Counted from the stretch's first letter, positions 45,836-60,842 are shown. The stretch is DNA of 64,000 nucleotides from Phymorhynchus buccinoides (GCA_017654935.2 CM065694.1:2238513-2302512); one strand, 5' to 3'. Notes: a model not told the origin generated them from the sequence alone. Numbers and translations are program-made.

Positions 45836-46652
45836 GACATTCCTCATAGAATCGAATATTATCTGAAATATGTGAAAACTTGGGGTGACTTGGAGAGGGT
45901 GGGGGTTTGGGGGTAGGGTGGGGGTGAATAAATGAATGCGATAATAGAAATGGTGGGAAAGAGGGCAGTTCTTAATGTTTTGATAGTCGCTTGTATCGAC
46001 CCTAACTATGTTCAATATTTTTGCGAAGCATGATTTGTCATTCATTTTTCCTTAGTTTTGTTTCCATTTTTCATGCATGCAAATGTGTTTCTTTGATTGT
46101 ATTGTGCTTGTACGAGACCACGCTGTAATTTCACCTAACGTGATAATAAAGTATTTTTGACTTTGGACTTCTTTTGACTTATTTTTTAAAATATAGCATT
46201 CAATTCATATCTACATTTAGGCCTATCTCTAAGAATGATAATTCCAATAAGCCAAAAAAAAATCAAAGGCCTTGAATTTCTATTTGGTAATTTGGTGTTT
46301 CTTGTCACAGAGACTTATCTGTGAAATTTGGGCTGCTCCTACGCGTGATCACAAGAGCAGCGCCACCCAGTTTTTGTCTTGTTGAATAGGCATTCTTTTC
46401 ATGATAAATTTTCGATATCGCCTAAAGAACGGTTTGATGAGCAGGTGAAGGAGGTGGGGGGGGGGGGGGGTTGGGTTAGAAATTTAGCAATTTGCTACCC
46501 GAATCAATAACTGACAATTGAAAATACTATACGGTGAAATCTAGTTGCTTTGAAGTTTGCAGAGAATGCATACTAGGCCTGGCACTTGAGTGTTTTAAGA
46601 CTAAGGGGAAAAGGGACACAACAGGAAATTCAATTTGTGAGACAATATTGAC

Positions 46653-46882
46653 ATAGGGTAAGACGGGGTAAAAAGCCCATGGGCGGGTAAGAAGCCCATG
46701 CCAATTATCTCACGAAGTGAAGCAAATTTAAGTCAAAGTTTGCCCATGAGACAGAGTGTTAATGTTTAGCGTGTTTCGTCTCATGGGCAAAAATTTGACT
46801 GAATTGTGCTTTATTTCATGAGATAATTGGCATGGGCTTCTTACCCGCGGCATGGTTTTTTTTTTACCCCGTCTTCCCCTAT
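46653..46882. mobile_element. fold-back MITE, inverted copy
   Basis: Mirror of 14078-14299. It has extra bases in the loop (CAGAGTGTTAATGTTTAGCG in place of the other arm's sequence) and extra T in homopolymers. Confidence 0.8.
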
Positions 46883-46908
46883 ATCCCCGTTAAAAAAAGA
46901 AGAAATAC

Positions 46909-47498
46909 TTAAAGGTGGACCCTGACGGATGAGATTTTGCAAGAAACACGTCGAAATCACCAGAAAGACAGCCTTTTTTTTCAAGGATCGGAACACTCAC
47001 TTTGCTCTGGTTTCCTATAAATCAAACCGTCAAAACGGCGATTCCTCCTTGGCGGAGATGCCGGAGAGAGAAGCCATTTTGGATGGGGTGGGTGGAGGCC
47101 AATCACTCATTGTGGTTGAATTGTTTTTCCTTTTTCGTAGTGCAGTAAAACATCTTTTTGAGCTATTTCCTTTGTTGTGAGCGAAACTCCTTTAGATAAA
47201 CTGTATAAAATAAAAATAATAAAAAAATAAAAAAGGCTTGTATTGCGAAAATTTCGTGCAAACGATTTGCGTCTAAACTCAGGCGGGGCGGCCATTACAA
47301 AACGAGACGGCACACGCCTTCTCTTTCAGTGAAATAATTTGACTTCCAGCACCTCCGCCAAGGAGGAATCGCCGATTAGAACGGTTTGATTTCTAGGAAA
47401 CCAGGGCAAAATGAGTGCTCTGATCTCTGAAAAGGGTGTTTACCTGGTGATCTGGACGTGTTTCTTGCAAAAACTCATCCGTCAGGGTCCACCTTTAA
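46909..47498. mobile_element. family 2 MITE in the gene A intron, inverted copy
   Basis: Mirror of 13483-14054. It contains a GGCGGGGCGGCCATT irregularity and expanded T runs. Confidence 0.8.
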
Positions 47499-47543
47499 CT
47501 GACAAAAGCAGCATATCTTCAACGGGATGAAGAAGTGACAGCT

Positions 47544-47797
47544 TTAACCCTTTCACCGCCTAAGTCGCATTTTTTTTTTAGCACCACAGTGATTTAACAC
47601 CTATGTCACTAAAAGGCATCAAATTTGGGGTCTATTATCCAAAGACCTTAGTGTCTTAGTTTTGGGAAAGTAAGGATAAACCTTATTTTATATATCACAG
47701 AAGAATCCCCAATACTGCAGATGGATTTTGTTCTCTACACAGGTAAATTTAATGGAAATGTTTGGCTGAAATATGGCTGGCGGCGAAAGGGTTTTAA
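47544..47797. mobile_element. family 1 MITE in the gene A intron, inverted copy
   Basis: Mirror of 13193-13440, with an expanded T run (47571-47580). Confidence 0.78.
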
Positions 47798-47900
47798 AAG
47801 GAAGAAGAAATTAAAAGGCTTCATTGTATCTGTTAAGTTACCATCGTCTCTACAATGAGTAAATGTGTACATGGCCCATGGCAGGCAAAAGGTTACTTAC

Positions 47901-47957
47901 CAGTTAGCCTCTGCTTGTTGGATCACTGCCTCTTCTGTTCGACGACGGTAGAAGACT
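47901..47957 (-). promoter_or_regulatory. gene A first exon, inverted copy
   Basis: Mirror of 13033-13089. The donor GTAAGTAACC reads on the minus strand from 47900. Confidence 0.5.
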
Positions 47958-48397
47958 GAGAATAACTGCTTCTAATGAAATAGCCTGTGAAAAGTTATTC
48001 ATGCATTGGAACGGTGTTCGCGTGCATTTCGTAACTGTATGGGGGAAAAAACTTGCTGAGAGAAAAGAATACGTGCTTACGTGTTCTAGGCAATATATAC
48101 GTGATTTCAGGAATCTGCAAAAGTGCATGATTTTTTAAAAATTGCAAACAGAAAGCGCCCCTTCCCAAGTGAAGCGTTTTGTTTCAATGCTTCTAGGCAA
48201 CAAATGATAAATGAAAATGGTTTTTTTTTTATTAAACTTTTTAAAAATTACAATTTTGCAGAAAAAGAACAAAACACATAAGAAAACAAATAACCAAAAC
48301 ACAAGCGAATAACAACAACACAACAACTGGCAAACGTCACAGAGAAGCAAATAAAACCCAAGATATTACTATTCATGTTTCTAGTATTGTTCTTGCT

Positions 48398-48469
48398 AGA
48401 GAGAGAGAGAGAGATGAGAGAGAGAGAGGGAGAGAGAGAGAGAAGAGGTGAGAAGAGAGGAGAGATGAC

Positions 48470-48502
<33 letters not shown>

Positions 48503-49472
48503 GGGGGGGAGGCTGTTGGATGTAAGTTTTGATTTACTTTCCATTTCTTAACTATCCATATACACAATAATTATGACGACCTCAACTTTTGAAAAAAGAA
48601 ATGAAAATGAAAATGTTTACCCATTGAAGTAAAACAAAACTATAATGCCTTAGACGAGCAGTCACCCTTTTCTTTCTTTATTAACATTGAAAAAATAAAA
48701 TAATAACCCACAAAATCAACATTGACTTGCCAAAATAATGAAGAACGAAAACACCCAAGGGAAAGAACTCTGTCGACATCTGCCTATTATCGCCAGACGA
48801 CACGACAACAATATTTGCCACCGCAGCAGCTCTCGAACAGAACAGAGTCGAAAGCTGCGCTGGTTTTAAAGCCAATTCTGCGATAACCTTACACAGAAAA
48901 ATGGCAGAATTGTCAGAATCGTTTTGGCAACATCTTGAAGCATCGCTTCTGATTCACTGAACTTTGAAGGCAATGATTATTCAACAGGTATGTTGGTTCT
49001 TCATAACTTCTTGGGTGTTTTTATGTGTGTGATCGTGCTGAGTGAAACGTTTCTGTACTACATTACATAGTTGTATTTCTGCTTAGGGTTATCAGGCTTT
49101 CTTTCTCAGCATCTCGCGCTCAGATGCCATGCTGCCTTCCGTATCGATTTTCTTTGGTGGCCACAGCGTCAGGGAGGTAGTTCAAGGCGGTTATTTTCTT
49201 TGGTGGCTACAGCGTCAGGGAGGTAGTTCAAGGCGGTTATTTTCTTTGGTGGCTACAGCGTCAGGGAGGTAGTTCAAGGCGGTAATTGTTATCGATGGGG
49301 TGCCGTAAAGATTAAGATGCAATGACTGATATTCGCGTGTGTCTATGTATGTGTGAATGTAGCTTAAACCACACTATTAATATTATGACAAATTGTGGTT
49401 TATTTTTTATGTGTGTGGTACAGTACTTGAGGGTGAGTGTGTGTGTGTTTGGTGTGTGTGTGTGTGTGTGTG

Positions 49473-49545
<73 letters not shown>

Positions 49546-52363
49546 AGAGAGAGAGAGAGAGATTATAGCGGCTTCTATGGGCCTATGCTTATAATGGAAA
49601 TTTGTGTTTTGTGATCTGTACCGCAGGCACGTGCAAGATAGTTATGCTTGCTCGCATATAGCGGACATCTTCCTATGTATTGCTATAACGGGAAGTATAA
49701 GCATACTGCATCATATAGTAAAAAGCCAAGTGTCGTCTTTTTTTTTTTTTTTGTTTTGTTTTTATTTTTTTTGTTTTTTTTTTTCTGTGTGTGTTGTGTG
49801 TCTGAACACGAAACGGGCCTTATAACTCCGCCCCTGTCTTACTCGACCAATCGCTTCAAATTTGCTGTGTCGCCCTCACGGGGCGATCCGATGGCACGGC
49901 AACAGAGGCGGCCGTGTATTTGCGGGTTCGGCAAAATGTGCCCGAAACGAGCATCTTGCTGGCATATCGGCAGCCCGTAGCTCCGGTTGTTTCTGGACCA
50001 ATTGCCTTCGAATTTGGCCTAGGAACATCAACGAGGGACCCGGTGGACTATCCATAGTACCAAGACCCCGCCGAAGCGAATCGCCGTTCAGAAACGCGCG
50101 GCGCGATACCACTCCGCCGTTTCTTAAACGAATCGCTTCAAATTTTGCGTACTCAGCGTTACCAGTACTTGGCCGTTACCCTTACTCAGGCGTTACACGT
50201 TATAGTGCGTTACCGTTACTAGGCGTTACTGGGACTCGGCGTTAATAAGCAAAGTGTCGTGCTGTGTGTGTGGAGTGTGGGGTGTGTGTTGTGGTGTGGT
50301 GTGTGTGTGTCTGGAAACACAAAACGGGGCTCTTATAACTCCGCACGTTTTTTCGACTGAATCACTTCATAATTTTCTGTTGACGCCCTAAATGGGGCGA
50401 TGGCCCCCCCCCACAGCAACCGAGGCAGAAGCCGTGTCCTTTGCGCGGGTCGGCAAATGCGCGAAACACGCATCCGCCGGGACTCTCGGCGCCCGTATCC
50501 TCTGGTGTTCGGGCAATTGCCTGTCGCATTTGGCAAGATAAATGGACCGGGAGGGTGGCCTATCGATGTGCCAAACCAGAAGCGAATGCTTCACAAACGC
50601 ACCTCGCGCTAGACGCCACTGTAACAGCCTCCCCCTAGTATATGCACTCTACGACAGAAATAACTCCGACCGGTTTTCTCCACTTATAAGAAATCGACAT
50701 CTATCACAATTTGAATGTCAGGCCTTGCTATGGCGGGGCTAAAGCGGCAGCAAATTTGAACGAGAATCGAAGAGCGCGATCAACTCTCAGAGCAGCGCCA
50801 ACGGGGAAAACAGGGCCTTACGTAACCCGCCGTTTACTTAATCCGAATACGCTTCAAAATTTGCTATCTAGGGACATCCAGCGGTTACCACGATACCACT
50901 CTGGCGTTTAGTGAGTTGCTAGGCCCGCTTCTACTGTTTGAGGTTTAGGGAGAGAGCATCACTACATCAGAAGCAGCGCAACCCAACGGGAAACGGGCCT
51001 GTATCAGACTCTACGCTTTTCTTAAACCCGCCAAATCGTTCAAATTGTGCCCCCCAATCTGTACTCGAGTAAGGTGTCGGGGTGGTAGTAGACGGATGAG
51101 GAAGAACGAGGGAAGGAGGGAGAGAGACAAAAGTAATAATAATATTTCGCGGAACCGGCCCTGCGCGAAACCAGTGATCAACGTTACCAGATACGTGGCG
51201 GTTCACCCAGTACCGGTGCATCTGCCAGTACTAGGCGTTTTGCTCGTCCTAGTACTAATAATAACACGCGAATACGTGAATCGCACGTGAACAGTCTGAA
51301 CATATTATTGATTAGACCACCAACTAGAAATACAAACCGACGTCAGCTATCTTTCTTCTTCTTCTTCTGTGGTCGGCGGAACAACGTCTATGTACAGAAG
51401 TCCACTTCTGGAAAAGTTTTTTTTATTGTGCTTGTAACTTCCTCGTACGTCTGCTCAACTCCTCTTTGACTCTTGCCCCTTTTCCCCTTTAGCTCTACTG
51501 GTCATTTTACGATCTTTGCTGCCTTAAACGGTCCATTCTCCGACTGTTGTTTCAAGAAACACTTTCAAAAGGGATTTTCCTCCAGCCGAAAGGCGGCGAC
51601 CCATGCTGGGCCACATACTTTGTAGCGTACTAACACACGGCAGCATGACGCTAATCTAGCTCATAATTCGACAGGAAACTCGTCTGGGAGCCGAGCGAAG
51701 AACGAAGAAGAATAATTGACAGACGTAAACCGTACGCACTTAGGGAGAAGAAAGAAAACAGAGAAGGCAGAAGAAAACAATGAAACAAAAATGCTTCAGG
51801 AGCCGCAGAACTTAAAGAAACATTCTGTAACACAACGCTGTTATATTTGAAAATGCAAACGTAGGCGTTTGTTAAAGGGTCAAAAATGTTCAACACACCC
51901 ACACAATCACATCCAGAACCAAAGCAAAACGCACTATCCCCTAGTGTCATAGCCACAGCAGAATCGCTACTGAAACGTAGTTTACTTTTGTAATATTACC
52001 GCAGTGCTTCCCTTTCATTGGGCCTATCCGTGCAATGAAAAATCTTTCGTTTTGAGTCTGAATTCCTGATTCCATAGTGACAGATGGTTTATACCGCAAG
52101 ACTAAACAGAGGACAACACACATTAGGGTCATATGCTATATAGATGTATGTATGCTAGTCTGTCGTTTCTTCGACAATGACTGCCAGATTAGCAGAGTGG
52201 GCAGATAACATTCTGGCGGGCTGGGCGAGAATTTGTTTATAGTGGAGATGCTGACCCAGGGCACACCCCACTCTCTCGGCCAAAGGGCATGAGACACAGG
52301 ATCGGCGTGAGGTAAGGACCCCAAAGGCCCAAGCCCATCCTTTGGATGCCCTAGCACCGATCC
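48398..52363. other. error-dense distal end of the right arm
   Basis: Aligned to 8903-12593, this stretch has scrambled GA tracts (48398-48515), an insertion of about 50 T-rich bases (about 49738-49790) with no counterpart, and frequent 1-3-base indels from about 49800 to the gap. The 46-bp x3 repeat is still readable at 49150-49288. No new gene is present; open frames are by-products of the indels. Confidence 0.8.
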
Positions 52364-52863
52364 NNNNNNNNNNNNNNNNNNNNNNNNNNNNNNNNNNNNN
52401 NNNNNNNNNNNNNNNNNNNNNNNNNNNNNNNNNNNNNNNNNNNNNNNNNNNNNNNNNNNNNNNNNNNNNNNNNNNNNNNNNNNNNNNNNNNNNNNNNNNN
52501 NNNNNNNNNNNNNNNNNNNNNNNNNNNNNNNNNNNNNNNNNNNNNNNNNNNNNNNNNNNNNNNNNNNNNNNNNNNNNNNNNNNNNNNNNNNNNNNNNNNN
52601 NNNNNNNNNNNNNNNNNNNNNNNNNNNNNNNNNNNNNNNNNNNNNNNNNNNNNNNNNNNNNNNNNNNNNNNNNNNNNNNNNNNNNNNNNNNNNNNNNNNN
52701 NNNNNNNNNNNNNNNNNNNNNNNNNNNNNNNNNNNNNNNNNNNNNNNNNNNNNNNNNNNNNNNNNNNNNNNNNNNNNNNNNNNNNNNNNNNNNNNNNNNN
52801 NNNNNNNNNNNNNNNNNNNNNNNNNNNNNNNNNNNNNNNNNNNNNNNNNNNNNNNNNNNNNNN
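52364..52863. other. assembly gap, 500 N
   Basis: Exactly 500 undetermined bases, a typical placeholder inserted during scaffolding. The sequence before it is the inverted copy at about 8903; the sequence after it matches 3308 onward in direct orientation. Confidence 0.99.
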
Positions 52864-53681
52864 AAATTTGATTTTGATGAAGTAACTCGAACACGGTTGT
52901 AGTCGTACTTTTAAATCTGTACATGCATCTTTGCACCTTCATGCACAGGAGACTTAACTCTTCCATGACTCTTATTAGCCTCATTGCAATCTGTAACAAG
53001 ACACATTGTTTCTACAGCGAAGGGTTACATACCATCAGTGATTTCTAGTTTATGGCTAGCATACAGACATAACGTCATCTCCGGATTATAAAAAAAAAAG
53101 AAGTAAAGTTCTAGCATTTGCCTTGACCTTTTCGCCGGCAAGGGGTGTTGGAACGTGCTGATACAGCTAATCCATCAAGACAGCATTACATGAAGTGCAA
53201 TAAGCCATAAATAACAATAATGATCATATTAAAAATGCTCTTTTTTATTTTTAAAGCTGGCCAGGGTTTAGTTTTAGGTTGAGTGTACAGGTGGTCTGGA
53301 CATTAAAAAACAAACAAAAACAATCTTTGTTATTTATCTAAGGCAACGGCTATTTTGAAAAGTTGTGCTATTTTGGAAAGTTGGACTATTTTGGAAAGTT
53401 GTGCTGTTTACCGCAAAGATGCCTTGTCCACGTGACATCCCTGCTCGATTGACGATGCGAACCTTTGGACAGTTTGACACTGAAGAAGGTCCCCAAAGGC
53501 CAACCAACTCCCTGGCTGGGGAGCAATAAGATCCGGTGTAAAAGCTGGAGAGTCACCGAGTCGTTCACAAACGACTAAGCAATAAAACAGCTTTCCCATA
53601 ATAACCGAGGAAAAACAATAACAAAAACAATACTTCCCGAAGCTTCGCTCGGGAACTAAACGAGAAGACGAACACACGGGA

Positions 53682-53982
53682 CAATGGTGGCAGAGTGGTT
53701 AAGAGCTTCCGCCTGCCAAATGTAATGCGTTACTGCCGCGTGAGTGACCCCGGTTCGAATCCCGGCCTCGCCCTTTCTTTCTAGTTTGACAGGGGAAATC
53801 GAACTGAAGATGTCGAGGAGTTTCCTTCGGATGGGGACTTAAAGCTAGTCTGACCCGTGCGCTTTACGCACGTAAAAATCCAACGGCAGTTGAAAGTCGG
53901 TAAGAGCAGGGAGAAATCCTGCTGTCTGGTATGGCCAAATTGATAGCTAGGTTTTCCAAGTGTGTCCACACACCCTCCTCAC

Positions 53983-54013
<31 letters not shown>

Positions 54014-54140
54014 ACATAATAATGGGTAGCGTTGCACCTGCGCGAAGCGCTCTGAGAGCATTCCTGAATTTCACAGAAATAAGTCTCTGTGACAAGAAAA
54101 TACCAAATACCCAATACCAAATACCAAAATACCAGAGAGA
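53682..54140 (+). mobile_element. SINE-A, third copy
   Basis: Counterpart of 4128-4571, with intact A box and GGTTCGAATCCC but several indels in the body. Confidence 0.75.
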
Positions 54141-54173
54141 GACAGAAAGACGGAGATGTGGAATATCAAACAC

Positions 54174-54299
54174 CAGGGTGTACTGTTGCACAGAGGTAAC
54201 GCGTTCGCCTCGTGCACAGTAGCATAAACCCGAGTTCGAACCTGGGTACAGGGGATTTTTCCTCTCACTCTGCACTAGGCCTTGCGGTCTGAACATGGA

Positions 54300-54330
<31 letters not shown>

Positions 54331-54405
54331 CGTGTGCCCATGCACTTAGGCACACGTTTGGTTGAATCTAACCAAACGATTCTCTAGAAATATCCGTAAT
54401 CATGC
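54174..54405 (+). mobile_element. SINE-B, third copy
   Basis: Counterpart of 4613-4850. The anticodon-side region reads TTCGCCTCGTGCACAGTAGC, different from the first copy. Confidence 0.75.
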
Positions 54406-54569
54406 ACTATCTAAACCTTGATATTAACAAAAGTTAAGTCGACTCTCTAGATGAAACTATTTTCCATTATTAAGAGACATGGGCCTTCAAATCTGTGGAA
54501 GAGGAGAACACACAAAAAGCACAAAAATAGACTTTTGTTTTCAATCCTGGGTCAGACTTCCAGTTAGTC

Positions 54570-54624
<55 letters not shown>

Positions 54625-54640
54625 CCTCTCCTTCTTCTTC

Positions 54641-54684
<44 letters not shown>

Positions 54685-55023
54685 CCTCTCTCTATCTCTC
54701 TCGTCTCTCTCTCTATCTGATACACCCGCACATACTATATACACGCTTACAGCCACACACATACACACGTCCGCACGGATATTCAAAAACATCATCATTT
54801 GTCATAATTATTATCGGCTGTTAAACATAATTATTAAAAGACACATCAATGCGCACCGCGCGCGTGAAAAGCAACAGGTCGAAAGGCACACACGACACAC
54901 ACACACGCACACGCACTGCACACACACACAGCACACACACACGCACACACGCACGCACACACACACACACACGCACAAACACACGCACACACACACACAC
55001 TGTGACAACACAACACACACACA

Positions 55024-55059
<36 letters not shown>

Positions 55060-55255
55060 ACACACACACACCACAACAACACACAACACACAACACACAC
55101 ACAACAACAAACAAGGGCGTCGCCGAGCGGCAGACATTTCCGTCACCAGCAATGCCACGCACTTGCCACACCCCGTAGCTCCTCTCCCTCCCTCTCTCCC
55201 TCTCTCTCTCCTCTCTCTCTCTCTCCTCCTCTCTCTCTCTCTCTCTCTCTCTCTT
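54570..55255. repeat. CT and CA microsatellites, third copy
   Basis: (CT)n at 54575-54715, (CA)n at 54886-55100 and (CT)n at 55190-55255 correspond to 5018-5704 but are shorter and more interrupted. Confidence 0.9.
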
Positions 55256-55527
55256 GACCCTTGATCGGTATGCCATCATCAGAACGGGCATAAGCCAAAG
55301 TACCTCCATGCCTCCCTTCCCCCTTCACATGTTCGGTCCCCGTCCTCCTTGTGACCTTTGGGTGATGCACCTACACACCCTTGACTGGGTGCAAATCGTT
55401 TTCCGGGATGCACACCCTTAATTGGTGGGGTGCACACCCTTCATACTGAGACAGTGGCATTTAACATGTCTGCCGCTCGGCAACATTCTAATTTCCGAGG
55501 GATAATGTATGTACGAATGTGTTATAC

Positions 55528-56399
55528 TCTTAGTGTCACATCCTGACACAAAATTGGAAGGGATTCTGTCTTCTAGTTCACGAGATACAGCTTGAAGAAG
55601 AAATATATAGCGCAAAAAGAAGGAAATTTCGGTTTTCAAAGGTCAAACTTCAAGGTCAAGGTCAGCATGGCGATCATTTATGCTGGGATGTTTTCTACTC
55701 TAGGGTATACAGTACCACACACAATCTGAAGCGCTTCTGTCAAGTACAAATGTGGAAAATAATGGCTTAAAACCCAGTTTGTAGACCCCTACCACTTTCA
55801 AGGCCTAACGATCTCCCGGACCTTGACCTTGACCTTGATCGGTATCATCAGAACGGGCATAAGCCAAAGTACCTACATGCCAAATTTGAAGACTCTAACA
55901 CCAACGGTGTGGGAGTTATGGCCCCTTAAAGATTTTCGGTTTTCAAGGTTGTACGCCAAGGTCAAGGTCACGACGGCAAAACATTTTGCGCGGATGCCTT
56001 CCTCTCATGCCATCATCAGAAAGGGCATAAGCCAAAGTACCTCCATGCCAAATTTGAAGACTCTAAGACCAACGGTGTGGAAGTTATGGCCCCTTAAAGA
56101 TTTTCGGTTTTCAAGGTCGTACGCCAAGGTCATGACCTTGACCTTGATAATTCATGTTCGGATCTTTTCCTATTAAGGTGGTACACCTCCACACAAAATT
56201 TGAAGCGATTGTGCCAACCCGTTCGGAAGATATCCTTGGGACAGACAGAAAAACAAAAAACAAACAAACATACCACACACACAAAATATACCAACCAGCC
56301 GACCGCAAAGTCCTTCACCTATGGTGACGGACAACAAACAAAAATACAAACCAGCTGACCGCAAAGTCCTTCACCTATGGTGACGGACAACAACAACAA
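55528..56399. repeat. TCAAGGTCA-rich repeat, third copy, partly deleted
   Basis: Counterpart of 5981-7335. The sequence jumps from the position matching about 6453 (CTTCCTCTCATG) to that matching about 6951 (CCATCATCAGAAAGGGC), removing about 497 bp, so only parts of the two tandem units remain. Confidence 0.8.
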
Positions 56400-56400
56400 C

Positions 56401-57420
<1,020 letters not shown>

Positions 57421-59035
57421 ATGATGTAAGTGAAAATGAGTGTGCGTATGTGTTTGTATTTGTGTGCATACATATGTGTATGTATATGTATGTGTGCATG
57501 TTTGAAGTGAGTGACTGCTTCCGTGAGTGCAGTGATGTCGGGAGACCCGGATTATATTCCAAATTACAGTTCTGTTGACATTGAAAATGTCTTTTTGTGT
57601 TTCCCCTTTTCAGAACAAAAACTTTCTGAAAAATATTTAACACCGCCAACATTTTATTTTGTCCTACAGGTTTCTGCAATGATTTTCTTGTGTCATGATT
57701 AATTTGTCATATATTATTTCCACCTTCCGGATGCACCACTGTGAGTGTATGGGCTGGACGAAGATGGCCTATGTGCTTGATAGCCTGCTCGAGTGTTGGT
57801 GCTTGCTAGTATGCGAATATTACGTTTTACGTCCTCCCGGTCCCTTGCTAGTATTAAACACTTAACTATATATAGCCTGTAGTAGGGGCCAACAGTAACA
57901 TGAGAACTGTACAATAGATGATTTTCTACAGCAATGGAAAATCACAGTACAGTTTAGTCTCTTGTAGAAGGCTATGACTCTCGAACGAGGGGGGGGGGGG
58001 GGGGGGCTTGCACCGGCTCTGGTGCTGCAGCCAAAGGGATGGGCTGGCCTTTGGGGACCTTCCTCAACGCCAGCTGTGTCCTCAAATCCCTTTGGCCGAG
58101 AGAGTGGGGGATGTACCCTGGGCAAGGCATCTCCACTATAAACAAATTCTAGCCCAGCCCGCCAGAATAGTATCTGCCCCCTCTGCTATCTGGCAGTCAT
58201 TGTCTGAAACGACAGACTAGCATACATACATATATATAGCATGCCTATGTGTGTTCCTCTGTATGTGTCTATGCGTATATAACCATCTGTCAATATTTAA
58301 TCATGAATCAGTCCAAAACGAAAGATTTTTCATTGCACGAGCCCAATGAAAGGGAAGCAACTGCGTAATATTACAAAATAACTTTCAGTAGCGATTCATG
58401 CTGTGCTATGACGAGGGGATAGTGCTGTTTGCTTTGTTTCTTGATTGGTTGGGTGGTGTTGAACATTTTGACCCAGTTAACAAACGCCTACGTTTGCATT
58501 TTCAATATAACATCGTTGTGTGACAGAATGTTTTTAATATCTGCAGGCTCCTGAAGCATTTTTGTTTCATTTTTGTTTTCTTTCTCCTCTCTGTTTCTTT
58601 CTTCTCCCTAAGTGCGTACGTTTACGTCTGTAAATTATTATTCTTCTTCTTCGATCGCTCAGACAGTTTCCTGTCAATTATGAGCGCAGATGCGTCATGC
58701 TGCCGTTATGCGCCTACGTATGGCCCAGCATGTCCGACTTCGGCTGGAGGAAATCCTTTTTGAAAGTGTTTCTTGAAAAAAGTCAGGAGAATGGACCGGT
58801 AAGGCAGAAAGATAGTAAATGACAGTAAGCAAAGGGGAAAAGGCAGAGTCAAAGAGAGTGACAGATTAGAGGAAGTTACAAGCACAGAACTTCCAGAATG
58901 TGGGACTTCTGTACATAGAAGTTGGTCGCCACCACAGAAGAAGAAGAAGAAGATAGCTGACGGGTTTGTATTTCTAGTTGGTGTCTAATCAGTCAATATG
59001 TTCGAGAACTGTTCACTGCGATTCACGTATCGCGT
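57421..59035. other. intergenic DNA, third copy
   Basis: Near-identical to 8311-9920. The poly-G tract is shorter here (about 57989-58006 against about 27 G). No gene is visible. Confidence 0.6.
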
Positions 59036-59039
59036 GTTA

Positions 59040-59853
59040 TTATTAGTACTAGCGCAACGCCTAGTACTGGCAATGCACCGTACTGGTAACGCCACGTACT
59101 GGTAACGGTGAGTACTGGTTTCGCCGGTTCCGCGAAATATTATTATTACTTTTGTCTCTCTCCCTCCTTCCATCTTCTTCACTCATCCCGTTCTACTACC
59201 CCCCGCACCTTACTGAGTACAGCAAATTTGAAGCGATTCGGTTAAGAAAAGGCGGAGTTATAAGGCCCTGTTTCCCGTTGGCGCTGCTCTGAGAGTGATG
59301 CTCTCTCCCTAGTAACGGTAACGCCTAGTAACGGTAACGCCAAGTACTGGTAACGCTGAGTACAGCAAATTTGAAGCGATTCGGTTAAGAAACGGCGGAG
59401 TTATAAGGCCCTGTTTCCCGTTGGCGCTGCTCTGAGAGTGACGCGCTCTCCCGATTCTCTTCAAATTTGCTGCCAGGCTTTGCCCCGGCCATAGCAAGCC
59501 TGACAGCAAATTTGAAGCGATTCGGTTAAGAAACGGCGGAGTTATTCGTGAAAACGTAAAGTGGCGTCTAGCGCGCGTTTGTGAAGCGATTCGCTTCCGG
59601 TTTGGCACATCGATAGTCACCGTCCCCGGTCATCTACCTGCCAAATGCGAAGGCAATCGGCCCAGAAACACCAGAGATACGGGCGCCGAGAGTCCGGCGG
59701 ATGCGTGTTTCGCGCATTTGCCGAACCGCGCAAATGACACGGCTGCCTCGGTTGCTGTTGCCATCGCCCCATTAGGGCTCACAGAAAATTTGAAGTGATT
59801 CGGTCAAAAAACGGCGGAGTTATAAGGCCCGTTTTGTGTTTCAGACACACACA

Positions 59854-59921
<68 letters not shown>

Positions 59922-60350
59922 TGGCTTATTAACGCCGAGTCCCAGTAACGCCTAGTAACGGTAACGCCTAGTAACGGTAACGCCTAGTAAGGGTAACGCC
60001 AAGTACTGGTAACGCTGAGTATAGCAAATTTGAAGCGATTCGGTTAAGAAACGGCGGAGTGGTATAGCGCGCGCGTTTCTGAACCTTTTAGCTTCGGGGT
60101 TGGTACACGGATAGTCACCGTCCCCGGTGATGTTCCTGCCAAATGCGAAGGCAATTGGTCCAGAAACACCGGAGATACGGGCGCCGAGAGGCCAGCGGAT
60201 GCGCGTTTCGCACATTTGCCGAACCGCGCAAATGACACGGCCGCCTCGGTTGCCGTTGCCATCGCCCCGTGAGGGCGCACAGCAAATTTGAAGCGATTCG
60301 GTCGAAAGACGGCGGAGTTATAAGGCCCGTTTCGTGTTTCAGACACACAC
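59040..60350. repeat. complex tandem repeat, third copy
   Basis: Counterpart of 10030-11215, with the same six modules and an expanded internal (CA)n (59845-59913). Confidence 0.8.
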
Positions 60351-60543
60351 ACACACACAGACACACACACGGACGGACACTTGGCTTTTTACTATATGAT
60401 GCAGTATGCTTATACTCCGGTTATAGCAATACATAGGAAAGGGATCCGCTATATGCGAGCAAGCATACTATCTTGCACGATGCTGCTGGTACAGAATCAC
60501 AAAACACCAATTTCCATTATAAGCATAGGCCCATAGAAGCCAT

Positions 60544-60695
<152 letters not shown>

Positions 60696-60842
60696 CCCTC
60701 AAGTCCTGTACCACACACATAAAAATACACACAATTTGTCATAATATTAATAGTGTGGTTTAAGCTACATTCACACATACATAGACACACGCGAATATCA
60801 GTCATTGCATCTTAATCTTTACGGCACCCCATCGATAACAAT

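Larger units (their letters stand above)
30662..52363 (-). repeat. inverted copy of 8903-30636 (right palindrome arm)
   Basis: Every feature of 8903-30636 recurs in reverse order and orientation. Near the axis paired positions sum to 61298. Length differences in simple repeats shift the sum to about 60918 at gene B, 60951 at gene A and 60987 at 12.1 kb. The coding exons of genes A, B and C encode identical proteins in both arms. Errors are mostly in microsatellites until about 48.4 kb and are dense beyond that. Confidence 0.95.

Noticed and set aside
49862..51290. New frames in the distal right arm that are absent from the other copies
   Set aside because: They arise from indels in an error-dense stretch, and the two other copies lack them.
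52136..52999. Frame running through the 500-N gap
   Set aside because: It is open only because undetermined bases contain no stop codons.
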